This document shows, in pieces, positions 7,868 to 12,976 of a stretch of 12,976 bases of DNA (its first letter is position 1; each line of letters opens with the position of its first letter). The stretch is from positions 1 through 12,976 of the forward strand of contig JAZRXC010000028.1 in NCBI GenBank assembly GCA_045600025.1, in the 5' to 3' direction. Both the position numbers and the translations under genes were made by a program. Source of the stretch: UBA3774 sp045600025. Lineage in GTDB: Bacteria > Bacillota > Clostridia > Lachnospirales > Lachnospiraceae. Under the pieces are notes generated by a model, which saw nothing but the letters and a program-made list of their open reading frames with translations, was not told the origin of the DNA and made no database searches.

Positions 7868-9073
7868 ATGAAAGACTATGGATCAGAGATTGAGCTGTTA
7901 CGTTGTTACTACTATGCAATTGATCTTCCCGTGCGTCTTCTTGAGAATGGGCAAGTGACTTTTTCTATGCCTGAAGAGATTCGCACCGCCGCTGATATTA
8001 CAGGCAATGATGCGTTTTCCGCACTCGCTGCCGAAGATGATGATGTCCAATATCTCGAAACTGCAGCATCTGAAAGCTTTATATATTTGCGGCTTGATGA
8101 AACAGCGGTTATTAGCGTCGGCCCGTTTTTACTTAATAAACCGTCTGAGAGTTTCATCGTAAATATGGCTCGTTCCGGGATGATTCATCTGCGCAATAAA
8201 AGTACAATCATGAAATATTACGACAGTCTTCCTCTTATATCTAAGCAGAGATTTTTCTATGCCGGTCAGCTGCTAAAGACGATTATTGCATCCGGCAGTG
8301 TCGGTGAGGCACGCATTTCCCCCGGCGAGAATTCCCTCAGTTTCATTAAGGGGGAATATTATCGAAATGCCAAGGATTACCGTTCGCAGCAATTCCGTCA
8401 TTCGCCGTATATCGTTGAGCAGGAAATCTGTCGTATGATCAGTAATGGCGATATGCAAGGTGCGCACCGTGTTCTTAAAGAGATTAACAGCCGCCCCCGT
8501 GCGGTGCTCGCGGGTTCGGCTATACGTTCACTTAAGAATTCCGTTATCTGTTCCTGCAGTTTTATGACTCGTGCTGCTATCTCCGGCGGCGTATCGCCTG
8601 ATGAGGCTTTTACTCTCAGTGATACCTACATTCAGCTCGTCGAAAACTGCACCGACATGAAGGCTGTTCTTAATTATGAAAATGAAATGGTAGATGGTTT
8701 TACGCGAGCTGTAGGCGAGGCCAAAAACAATCGTTATTCTCAGGCTGTTACCGGAGCTCTGAACTTCATTGATGCTCATCTGTGTGAGCCCATCAGTGTG
8801 CAGGATGTGGCGGATTCCGTGTACTTAAGTCCTAACTATCTCTCTTCTCTTTTCATGCGTGAAACCGGTGAGACCATACACGGCTGCATCATACGCCGAA
8901 GGATAGATGAGGCGGGCTTTTTTCTGCGCAACAGCTCGGACCCCGTCGCCGACATAGCATCATTCTACCAGTTCAGTTCGCAGAGCCACTTTGTTCAGAG
9001 TTTTAAGCGCATCAAGGGTGTGACGCCGGGCGCTTACAGACGCGACGGAATTGTGCAGGAAGATGCACTATAG
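7868..9073 (+). CDS. AraC-family transcriptional regulator of the disaccharide operon
   Basis: A 401-residue regulator with an uncharacterised N-terminal sensing region (about 1-290) and a C-terminal AraC/XylS double helix-turn-helix domain (about 295-393). The first helix-turn-helix is VQDVADSVYLSPNYLSSLF; the second spans VADIASFYQFSSQSHFVQSF and ends in the family signature FKRIKGVTPGAYRR. The middle segment RHSPYIVEQEICRMISNGD is common in this group of clostridial regulators. The ATG at 7868 has GAGGA 7 nt upstream; a longer reading from TTG 7826 runs through the promoter and is rejected. Divergent orientation, with the binding-protein gene beginning about 155 bp away, makes this the likely local activator, responding to the imported sugar or a derivative. 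The effector is not deducible from sequence. Confidence 0.92.
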   Translation: MKDYGSEIELLRCYYYAIDLPVRLLENGQVTFSMPEEIRTAADITGNDAFSALAAEDDDVQYLETAASESFIYLRLDETAVISVGPFLLNKPSESFIVNMARSGMIHLRNKSTIMKYYDSLPLISKQRFFYAGQLLKTIIASGSVGEARISPGENSLSFIKGEYYRNAKDYRSQQFRHSPYIVEQEICRMISNGDMQGAHRVLKEINSRPRAVLAGSAIRSLKNSVICSCSFMTRAAISGGVSPDEAFTLSDTYIQLVENCTDMKAVLNYENEMVDGFTRAVGEAKNNRYSQAVTGALNFIDAHLCEPISVQDVADSVYLSPNYLSSLFMRETGETIHGCIIRRRIDEAGFFLRNSSDPVADIASFYQFSSQSHFVQSFKRIKGVTPGAYRRDGIVQEDAL

Positions 9074-9075
9074 TA

Positions 9076-9104
9076 TTGACATTCGCGGGAATTTTTTATA
9101 TTAT
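9076..9104 (+). promoter_or_regulatory. Promoter of the tRNA-Ser gene
   Basis: TTGACA (9076-9081, perfect consensus) and TATTAT (9099-9104) are spaced by 17 bp and begin 2 bp after the regulator stop codon. Transcription would start near 9111. The precursor leader contains two small hairpins, GCCCT/AGGGC at 9113-9125 and CATCCA/TGGATG at 9139-9154, before the mature tRNA at 9164. Neither has a T-run, so neither looks like a terminator for the upstream gene. Confidence 0.7.
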
Positions 9105-9163
9105 AAGCAAGCGCCCTTTTAGGGCAAAATAATAATATCATCCACACGTGGATGTATGAATTC

Positions 9164-9251
9164 GGAGAAGTAGTCAAGAGGCCGAAGAGGCGCCCCTGCT
9201 AAGGGTGTAGATCGGGCAACCGGTGCGAGGGTTCAAATCCCTCCTTCTCCG
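9164..9251 (+). tRNA. tRNA-Ser (anticodon GCU)
   Basis: An 88-nt class II tRNA. The acceptor stem GGAGAAG (9164-9170) pairs with CTTCTCC (9244-9250), followed by discriminator G. The anticodon stem CGCCC/GGGTG encloses the loop CTGCTAA, with anticodon GCT at 9198-9200. A long variable arm with a CGG/CCG stem follows, then a T-arm GAGGG-TTCAAAT-CCCTC. The long variable arm and anticodon identify it as serine reading AGC/AGU. The 3' CCA is not encoded (GCT follows), so it must be added after transcription. Its last 21 nt are duplicated at 11713-11733. Confidence 0.96.
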
Positions 9252-9263
9252 CTGTGCTGGAAC

Positions 9264-9309
9264 CCCCGCAAATGCTTTATTTATAAGGCTTTGCGGGGAT
9301 TCTTCATTT
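9264..9309 (+). terminator. Intrinsic terminator of the tRNA-Ser gene
   Basis: CCCCGCAAA (9264-9272) pairs perfectly with TTTGCGGGG (9290-9298), enclosing a 17-nt AT-rich interior that may extend the stem. A T-rich tail TTCTTCATTT follows. It starts 12 nt after the mature tRNA end, a normal spacing for a tRNA terminator. Confidence 0.82.
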
Positions 9310-9380
9310 CACCCGGAAGTGTTTCCAAGTGTTTCCAAATTAAGGCGATGCGCTGGAAACCCCTTCTTCTCATTTTGGCG

Positions 9381-9568
9381 AAGTAAATCCATTTACCTCT
9401 TTTCTTCGATTTGGATTTACTTTTTGAGCCGATTCAAGAGCTTTTCCGGAGCAAAAGTAAATCCATTTCCATATTTTCTTTCATTTGGATTTACTTTTCG
9501 CGCTTGCGGAGCGGATTTTTCGGGGTAAATGTAAATCCATTTGCCACTTTTCTTCGATTTGGATTTAC
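9381..9568. repeat. Three-hairpin array, copy 1 (AAGTAAATCCA / TGGATTTACTT)
   Basis: Three inverted repeats lie in a row: arms 9381-9391 with 9412-9422 (11 bp), 9453-9465 with 9486-9498 (13 bp), and 9531-9539 with 9560-9568 (9 bp). The loops are all 20 nt, pyrimidine-rich and similar to each other (TTTTCTTCGATT or TTTTCTTTCATT at the 3' end). Start-to-start spacing is about 72-78 bp. Arms and loops are therefore both repeated, which marks a tandem element rather than chance palindromes. Reading frames through the array encode only repetitive Phe/Ile/Ser-rich strings and are not credible genes. Confidence 0.88.
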
Positions 9569-9609
9569 TTTCCTTTTCGACGACTTTGACGACTTCGTTT
9601 ACACATATA

Positions 9610-9640
9610 GAAAAGGCAGAGAGGAAGTCCTCTTCGCCTT
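9610..9640 (-). terminator. Terminator of the first membrane-protein cluster (- strand)
   Basis: On the - strand GGCGAAGAGGA pairs with TCCTCTCTGCC (9615-9638; one G-T wobble and one mismatch), followed by TTTTC. It lies about 70 nt after the stop codon of the last gene of the cluster. The equivalent hairpin in repeat copy 2 sits the same distance after its gene. Confidence 0.72.
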
Positions 9641-9709
9641 TGGTGTTTGTTGAATTCGCTTAGCAGTATCAGGATACGCGCTGCGCCCATCTTCTATTTT
9701 ATGTGGTTT

Positions 9710-10252
9710 TTATTTCGTTCCGCGCTCGGTTTTGTCGAGGTATTTGGCATAGGTCATGATACCGTAGAGACAGGTGAGGTCTACTCCCATAAGCATATTA
9801 AGTTTAACGATAAATGGTTCACTCTCGGAATAAGCAAGGATAGCAAGGGCAATCTGAAATATTACAAGAAAAGCACAAATTATTAACGATTTGGTCTTGC
9901 CGAGATCTTTTATAAATACCAAGGTAAAGATTGCTACACTAATAAGTACATCGCAAATGACTTCCGGAACAGTTGGAGCATGGTTGAAGTATGTCATTAC
10001 TCCCATCACTTCTGTAAGCATAAAAATAACTCCGTATATTTTGTAATACTTTGCCGCATTTTTGCGATATCCGGAAAGAATATAAAATCCAGCAAACAGA
10101 AGAGCCCCCAGCCTGATAACAGACGATAAGATTCTGGTAATCGAAGCGATTTCACTGCTTATAGCAATTATGCCTAGAACAATAGCGGCAATGATCAATA
10201 TAAGATTGAATACGAGAATAACTTTATAAATTGGTTTATCTGTTCGTAACAT
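9710..10252 (-). CDS. Multi-span membrane protein, divergent member of the local paralogue family
   Basis: A 180-residue hydrophobic protein with about six membrane spans, near residues 9-31, 43-60, 70-88, 97-114, 121-141 and 148-168. I recognise no named family. It shares length and span layout with its three upstream neighbours. GYRKNAAKYYK (61-71) stands where they have YKxPHGNLxR, and KDLGKTKS (115-122) where they have GRLDxxKxN. The C-terminus is TYAKYLDKTERGTK, so the HKEAGLADK tail of the others is absent. It is the last gene of a three-gene cluster. Its ribosome binding site GAGGGGAAG overlaps the preceding stop codon, 12 bp away, indicating co-transcription and probable coupling. No enzymatic or transport motif is visible. 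Confidence 0.8.
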   Translation of the reverse strand: MLRTDKPIYKVILVFNLILIIAAIVLGIIAISSEIASITRILSSVIRLGALLFAGFYILSGYRKNAAKYYKIYGVIFMLTEVMGVMTYFNHAPTVPEVICDVLISVAIFTLVFIKDLGKTKSLIICAFLVIFQIALAILAYSESEPFIVKLNMLMGVDLTCLYGIMTYAKYLDKTERGTK

Positions 10253-10264
10253 ATTTGCTTCCCC

Positions 10265-10849
10265 TCAGTTTTTATCCGCAAGTCCGGCTTCTTTGTGCTC
10301 CTTGTAGCGGAGAAGGTAGGAAACGATCAAATCAATCCACAGTAAAAACGTACTAAAATTATATACTATGAAAACGATATTACCCCAGTTATTATAGATG
10401 AATATGCACAAAATTGGTATGGCAAGTTGGGCGGCTGTGATAATCACCAACGGAACAATATTCTTTTTTATTTTGTCAAGTCGGCCTGCTACATACGAAA
10501 TAAGTAAGATAGAAATACCATAAAGGCCAATCATGATGAGTTGTGTGTTTACATGAAAATCCTTGACAATGTATAGACTCCTTGCGATATCAATAATCCC
10601 ATTTATACACAAAAGAGCCAACAAAAGGAATGTTAATCTGAGGAGATTCCCATGAGGCTTTTTGTATCCAACTGATACGTAATAGATTGTTGCAATACAC
10701 ACAATGATATACGCAATCAATTCAGGAGACGCATATGAGTATCCCAGCCACTTCATCCATTGGATGCTTCCGATAATTTCGCACACAATACCAGCTAATG
10801 CGAGTAATATGGCAATAATAATTAAGAAAAAACGCTTTTTGTTTTCCAT
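10265..10849 (-). CDS. Six-span membrane protein with HKEAGLADK tail (paralogue)
   Basis: A 194-residue protein with about six membrane spans, near residues 7-29, 43-61, 69-90, 101-121, 131-152 and 157-180. The motifs shared with its paralogues are YKKPHGNLLR (62-71), AGRLDKIKKN (121-130) and the tail RYKEHKEAGLADK (181-193). These polar motifs sit at span ends, and charge placement suggests they and the tail face the cytoplasm. The ATG at 10849 has AAGGAG upstream. The last 44 nt of coding sequence except the final codon and stop are identical to the end of the partial gene at 12778. Function unknown; the family could be a small transporter, a signalling module or an immunity-type protein, and nothing visible decides between them. 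Confidence 0.85.
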   Translation of the reverse strand: MENKKRFFLIIIAILLALAGIVCEIIGSIQWMKWLGYSYASPELIAYIIVCIATIYYVSVGYKKPHGNLLRLTFLLLALLCINGIIDIARSLYIVKDFHVNTQLIMIGLYGISILLISYVAGRLDKIKKNIVPLVIITAAQLAIPILCIFIYNNWGNIVFIVYNFSTFLLWIDLIVSYLLRYKEHKEAGLADKN

Positions 10850-10952
10850 TATAGATTTCTCCTTTATTTCTTATCACGCACAATCTTTGAATGTGTGCTT
10901 GTCGGTGGAGCGGGACACGCGCCCCGTACCCTATTTTTGTTGTACGTAGGTT

Positions 10953-11495
10953 TTACTTGTCGGCCAAGCCCGCTTCTTTGTGGGGATTGTAGCGAATGAT
11001 ATAGCCTGCAGCGATGGCAAGCCAGCAGGTTATCGGTGAGATTCTGCTGAAAAATTCAACAAAATTCAGCGTGCCCAAGCTGCTCTTACCAATCAGCATA
11101 TTAACAAAAACAACTATAGTTCCTGCAAGAATGATCCCGCAAATAACGACGTTCTGCTTGTAGTGGTCTAATCTTCCCGCCATATAAGCCATCAGAAATA
11201 TCATTACCACGTTCGTTACGATTAAATATAACTCCTGATTTTTGCACAGTAAAACGAACAGGGCAGAACCGAACGCATTATAGGCAAGAAGTAAATATCT
11301 CATAAGATTGCCGTGCGGTTTCTTGTATGCAAATAAAGCATAAACCGCAGCCACCGCAAACATTAACAATGCCAATAAAGTATTAACCGAAAAACTGTGA
11401 GATATGAACACACAAACGAGCCACAGAATATTCAAAGCCGCGATTACAATCAGCGCGACAAGCGCACCTGTTCCAAGTTTTTTCTTGTTCTCCAT
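10953..11495 (-). CDS. Six-span membrane protein with HKEAGLADK tail (paralogue, first gene of cluster)
   Basis: A 180-residue protein with about six spans, near residues 10-31, 37-55, 66-84, 88-105, 116-135 and 150-167. It has the family motifs YKKPHGNLMR (57-66), AGRLDHYKQN (106-115) and RYNPHKEAGLADK (168-180). An open frame extends upstream to 11576, but the extra 27 residues lack a ribosome binding site. The ATG at 11495, beginning MENKKK like the next gene, has GGAAGGGGAA upstream. A promoter lies at 11586-11614, making this the first gene of the cluster. The 103 bp to the next gene hold a small hairpin (CGGG/CCCG) but no T-run terminator. The sequence just after its stop resembles that after the 12201 gene, so duplication included the 3' flank. 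Confidence 0.85.
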   Translation of the reverse strand: MENKKKLGTGALVALIVIAALNILWLVCVFISHSFSVNTLLALLMFAVAAVYALFAYKKPHGNLMRYLLLAYNAFGSALFVLLCKNQELYLIVTNVVMIFLMAYMAGRLDHYKQNVVICGIILAGTIVVFVNMLIGKSSLGTLNFVEFFSRISPITCWLAIAAGYIIRYNPHKEAGLADK

Positions 11496-11585
11496 AATAT
11501 ATTCCCCTTCCTTATTTCGTCCTGCACTCCGGCGATGGCAAGCTGTTAAGTAACAAAGCCCCGCCGCACGTTTCACTTACTGTTT

Positions 11586-11614
11586 ATTTTATTTGCATTT
11601 GTGAAAAAGTCAAT
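11586..11614 (-). promoter_or_regulatory. Promoter of the three-gene membrane-protein cluster
   Basis: On the - strand TTGACT (11614-11609) and TAAAAT (11591-11586) are spaced by exactly 17 bp, each one base from consensus. Transcription would begin near 11579, giving a leader of about 84 nt before the ATG at 11495. The leader is where the spurious upstream extension of the reading frame lies. Confidence 0.6.
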
Positions 11615-11633
11615 AACCGATACTCCTCTTTGG

Positions 11634-11694
11634 GTGTTTCCAAAAGTGTTTCCAAATTAAGGCGATGCACTGGAAGCCTCCTTTCTATAATGGT
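11634..11694. repeat. Partial third copy of the internal repeat segment
   Basis: TGTTTCCAAAAGTGTTTCC, then AAATTAAGGCGATGC and CTGGAA, match the part of repeat copy 1 at about 9320-9357, with weaker similarity continuing to about 11694 (CCTTCTTCTCATTTTGG in copy 1). It lies just upstream of repeat copy 2, in the same orientation. It lacks the tRNA end, terminator and hairpins, and looks like a remnant left by an earlier recombination. Confidence 0.75.
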
Positions 11695-11712
11695 TTGCGG
11701 GTTAGGAAGATA

Positions 11713-11733
11713 GTTCAAATCCCTCCTTCTCCG
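11713..11733 (+). pseudogene. 3' fragment of tRNA-Ser (T-loop to discriminator base)
   Basis: These 21 nt equal 9231-9251 of the tRNA-Ser gene, starting at GTTC of the T-loop and ending at the discriminator G; the following CT also matches. The sequence before it (GGAAGATA) does not match the tRNA, so the 5' part, anticodon and D-arm are missing and it cannot make a tRNA. The breakpoint at the T-loop is where many tRNA-integrating elements recombine, but it could also be the edge of a tandem duplication. Confidence 0.88.
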
Positions 11734-11745
11734 CTAGCTTGGAAC

Positions 11746-11791
11746 CCCCGCAAATGCTTTATTTATAAGGCTTTGCGGGGATTCTTCATTT
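11746..11791 (+). terminator. Duplicated tRNA-type terminator
   Basis: CCCCGCAAA (11746-11754) and TTTGCGGGG (11772-11780), followed by TTCTTCATTT, are identical to the functional terminator after the tRNA. No gene on the + strand lies upstream here, so it is probably a passenger of the duplication. Confidence 0.75.
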
Positions 11792-11862
11792 CACCCGGAA
11801 GTGTTTCCAAGTGTTTCCAAATGAGGGCAATAAGCAAGGAACCTCCCTTCTTCTCATTTTGG

Positions 11863-12052
11863 AAAAGTAACTCCATTTGACACATTTCTACGATTTGGAT
11901 TTACTTTTCGAGCCGGTTTAAGGGCTTTTCCAGAGCAAAAGTAAATCCATTTCAATATTTTCTTTCATTTGGATTTACTTTTCGTGCTTGCAGAGCGGAT
12001 TTCCTGGGGTAAATGTAAATCCATTTGCCCCTTTTCTACTATTTGGATTTAC
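11863..12052. repeat. Three-hairpin array, copy 2
   Basis: The three inverted repeats have arms 11863-11875 with 11896-11908 (one mismatch, ACTCCA for AATCCA), 11937-11949 with 11970-11982 (13 bp, perfect), and 12015-12023 with 12044-12052 (9 bp, perfect). Loop lengths and pyrimidine-rich loop sequences match copy 1. Arm pairing is kept almost everywhere although loops and inter-hairpin spacers have changed, which hints that the fold matters or that the copies are young. Confidence 0.87.
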
Positions 12053-12099
12053 TCCATCCTTCACACAGGTCCCACCAATTACTTCATTACGCATAATAG

Positions 12100-12130
12100 A
12101 AAAAGGCAGAGAGAAAATCCTCTCCGCCCT
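12100..12130 (-). terminator. Terminator of the second membrane-protein cluster (- strand)
   Basis: On the - strand GGCGGAGAG pairs with CTCTCTGCC (12105-12128; one G-T wobble) around a 6-nt loop and is followed by TTTTT. It lies about 70 nt after the stop codon at 12201 and is the counterpart of the terminator at 9610-9640. Confidence 0.8.
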
Positions 12131-12200
12131 TGGCGTTTGTTAAATATGATTAACAGATGTGCGGGGCACATGCCTCACCCCATTTAGTTGTATGCAGGTT

Positions 12201-12761
12201 TTACTTATCCGCCAGTCCGGCTTCTTTGTGTCCATGATAACGGAACAAATAAGCAATCATCAAATCGAGCCACAGAATGAAGAAATTGGACAGGAAAAGA
12301 ATAATAGTGAAATCTGTTGTTTTAAATATCATGATGCCTTCTAAAGAAGAAGCCAATAATAAAATCGCATCAATGATGAGCATAATTGTATTCTTTTTGA
12401 TTCTGTCAAGTCTTCCGGCGATATAAGGTGCGGTGATGATTACGATTCCTCTTAATGCCTGATATGCATATAAAACTCCACCGTTCACAAGCCCCGTCGT
12501 ATCGTTGTGCATAAGTCCGATAAAGGCCATTGCGGAGAACGCCAGAAACAGATATTTCAACAAATTTCCGTGCGGTGCCTTATAGTTTGAAACGGCATAG
12601 TAGGCAATCAGAATAAACATTAAACAGGTGGCGATTGTTTCAACGGTTACAGAAAACGTTTTACTGTAGACACATATAACAATTTGCGAATATATCCCCG
12701 CCAATGACAATAATCCCATAATTACATAAACAAGTATCTTTTTATTCTTTAATGAGTCCAT
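12201..12761 (-). CDS. Six-span membrane protein with HKEAGLADK tail (paralogue)
   Basis: A 186-residue protein with about six spans, near residues 8-31, 39-58, 68-85, 95-114, 125-145 and 152-173. The family motifs are YKAPHGNLLK (60-69), AGRLDRIKKN (115-124) and the tail RYHGHKEAGLADK (174-186). An open frame runs upstream to 12887, but those 42 residues overlap the preceding gene in another frame. The ATG at 12761 has AAAGGAGG about 10 nt upstream and gives the expected MDSLKNKK start. The gap to the upstream gene is only 16 bp, so the two are co-transcribed. After its stop, AAACCTGCATACAAC resembles AAACCTACGTACAAC after the 10953 gene. No known family recognised; function unknown. Confidence 0.86.
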   Translation of the reverse strand: MDSLKNKKILVYVIMGLLSLAGIYSQIVICVYSKTFSVTVETIATCLMFILIAYYAVSNYKAPHGNLLKYLFLAFSAMAFIGLMHNDTTGLVNGGVLYAYQALRGIVIITAPYIAGRLDRIKKNTIMLIIDAILLLASSLEGIMIFKTTDFTIILFLSNFFILWLDLMIAYLFRYHGHKEAGLADK

Positions 12762-12777
12762 AATATTTTTTCCTCCT

Positions 12778-12976
12778 TTATTCTTTATCCGCAAGTCCGG
12801 CTTCTTTGTGCTCCTTGTAGCGGAGAATGTAAGCGAAAGCGATGTCAATCCACAAAACGCTTGAAGAGAAATACCAAAGCACTTCAAGCACGCCGTATGT
12901 GATGTCGTAGCGGAAACAATAGAACAAACTGCGCACCACCATAATAACGGTGATAAGAATAATGGGAATAACGTTT
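12778..12976 (-). CDS. C-terminal part of a further HKEAGLADK membrane protein (cut by window edge)
   Basis: The last 65 residues are visible, beginning NVIPIILITVIMVV and ending WIDIAFAYILRYKEHKEAGLADKE, with stop TAA at 12778-12780. Two hydrophobic spans precede the tail, matching spans 5 and 6 of the paralogues; the initial Asn aligns with the end of the AGRLDxxKxN motif. The 44 nt at 12784-12827 are identical to 10271-10314 in the 10265 gene, although the proteins differ strongly further upstream. The start lies beyond the window. The array of paralogues therefore continues to the right. Confidence 0.85.
   Translation of the reverse strand, partial: NVIPIILITVIMVVRSLFYCFRYDITYGVLEVLWYFSSSVLWIDIAFAYILRYKEHKEAGLADKE

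Larger units (their letters stand above)
9231..9664. repeat. Long direct repeat, copy 1 (tRNA 3' end, terminator, hairpin array, terminator)
   Basis: This segment is collinear with 11713-12155. It starts at the T-loop GTTC of the tRNA and runs through the tRNA terminator, GTGTTTCCAAGTGTTTCCAA, three spaced hairpins and a minus-strand terminator. The stretch from about 9259 to 9340 appears identical in both copies. Corresponding landmarks sit at offsets 150/152, 222/224, 300/302 and 380/388 from the repeat start, so the copies differ mainly by substitutions and small indels. It fills most of the 458-bp gap between the tRNA and the next gene. Confidence 0.9.
11713..12155. repeat. Long direct repeat, copy 2
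   Basis: Collinear with 9231-9664: tRNA fragment, terminator, GTGTTTCC repeats, three hairpins and minus-strand terminator in the same order. After the segment of full identity (about 11741-11821) the copies differ by substitutions; the gap before the last terminator is 8 bp longer here. It occupies most of the 705-bp interval between the genes at 10953-11495 and 12201-12761, in which I see no coding sequence. Confidence 0.9.

Noticed and set aside
9223..9653. Plus-strand reading frames through the first repeat (about 80-101 codons)
   Set aside because: They run through the tRNA end, terminator and hairpins, encode repetitive Phe/Ile/Ser strings created by the inverted repeats, lack a convincing ribosome binding site, and are not kept in copy 2.
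9231..12155. CRISPR array
   Set aside because: The repeated units are inverted hairpins with conserved loops, only three per array, spaced about 75 bp with similar rather than unique spacers. No cas gene is present.
12762..12887. N-terminal extension of the 12201 gene (start at 12887)
   Set aside because: The extra 42 residues overlap the upstream paralogue's coding sequence in another frame, while a good ribosome binding site and the family-type start lie at 12761.
9710..12976. Bacteriocin or lantibiotic immunity cluster
   Set aside because: Small membrane proteins in arrays can be immunity proteins, but there is no precursor peptide, double-glycine leader, modification enzyme or dedicated exporter in the window.

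Overview
The window looks like a chromosomal segment of a low-to-mid GC Gram-positive anaerobe of the Clostridia, most plausibly Lachnospiraceae-like. Grounds: AGGAGG-type ribosome binding sites, a lipoprotein-anchored sugar-binding protein with no ATPase gene beside it, an AAA/DUF4143 ATPase, and a tRNA-Ser gene with no encoded CCA. The taxon is inference; no marker gene is present.

Left part (1-1486): a strong sigma-A-type promoter and a 36-bp imperfect palindrome precede a stand-alone AAA ATPase/DUF4143 gene on the + strand. It ends convergently against the sugar operon at a shared hairpin.

Centre (1487-9073): a disaccharide uptake and phosphorolysis locus. On the - strand, in transcription order, lie a sugar-binding lipoprotein, a MalF-type permease with a large extracytoplasmic insert, a MalG-type permease, and a 961-residue fusion of a GH65 disaccharide phosphorylase with beta-phosphoglucomutase. 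A divergent AraC-family regulator on the + strand very likely controls the operon. Proposed flow: the disaccharide is bound outside, imported with a shared ATPase encoded elsewhere, and split by inorganic phosphate to glucose plus beta-glucose 1-phosphate. The fused mutase domain converts the latter to glucose 6-phosphate. A strong terminator-like hairpin between the binding-protein and permease genes probably makes binding protein more abundant than permease.

Right part (9074-12976): a tRNA-Ser(GCU) gene with its own promoter and terminator, then a repeat-rich region. A roughly 430-bp module occurs twice, collinearly, about 2.48 kb apart. It comprises the last 21 nt of the tRNA, its terminator, three regularly spaced AAGTAAATCCA/TGGATTTACTT hairpins, and a minus-strand terminator. 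Each copy lies at the 3' side of a minus-strand cluster of small multi-span membrane proteins. Five such genes are present (one cut by the window edge). Four share a C-terminal tail HKEAGLADK, and the three complete ones among these also share YKxPHGNL and AGRLDxxKxN motifs. I recognise no named family for them. This tRNA-flanked, repeat-bounded, expanding membrane-protein array is the least explained part of the window.
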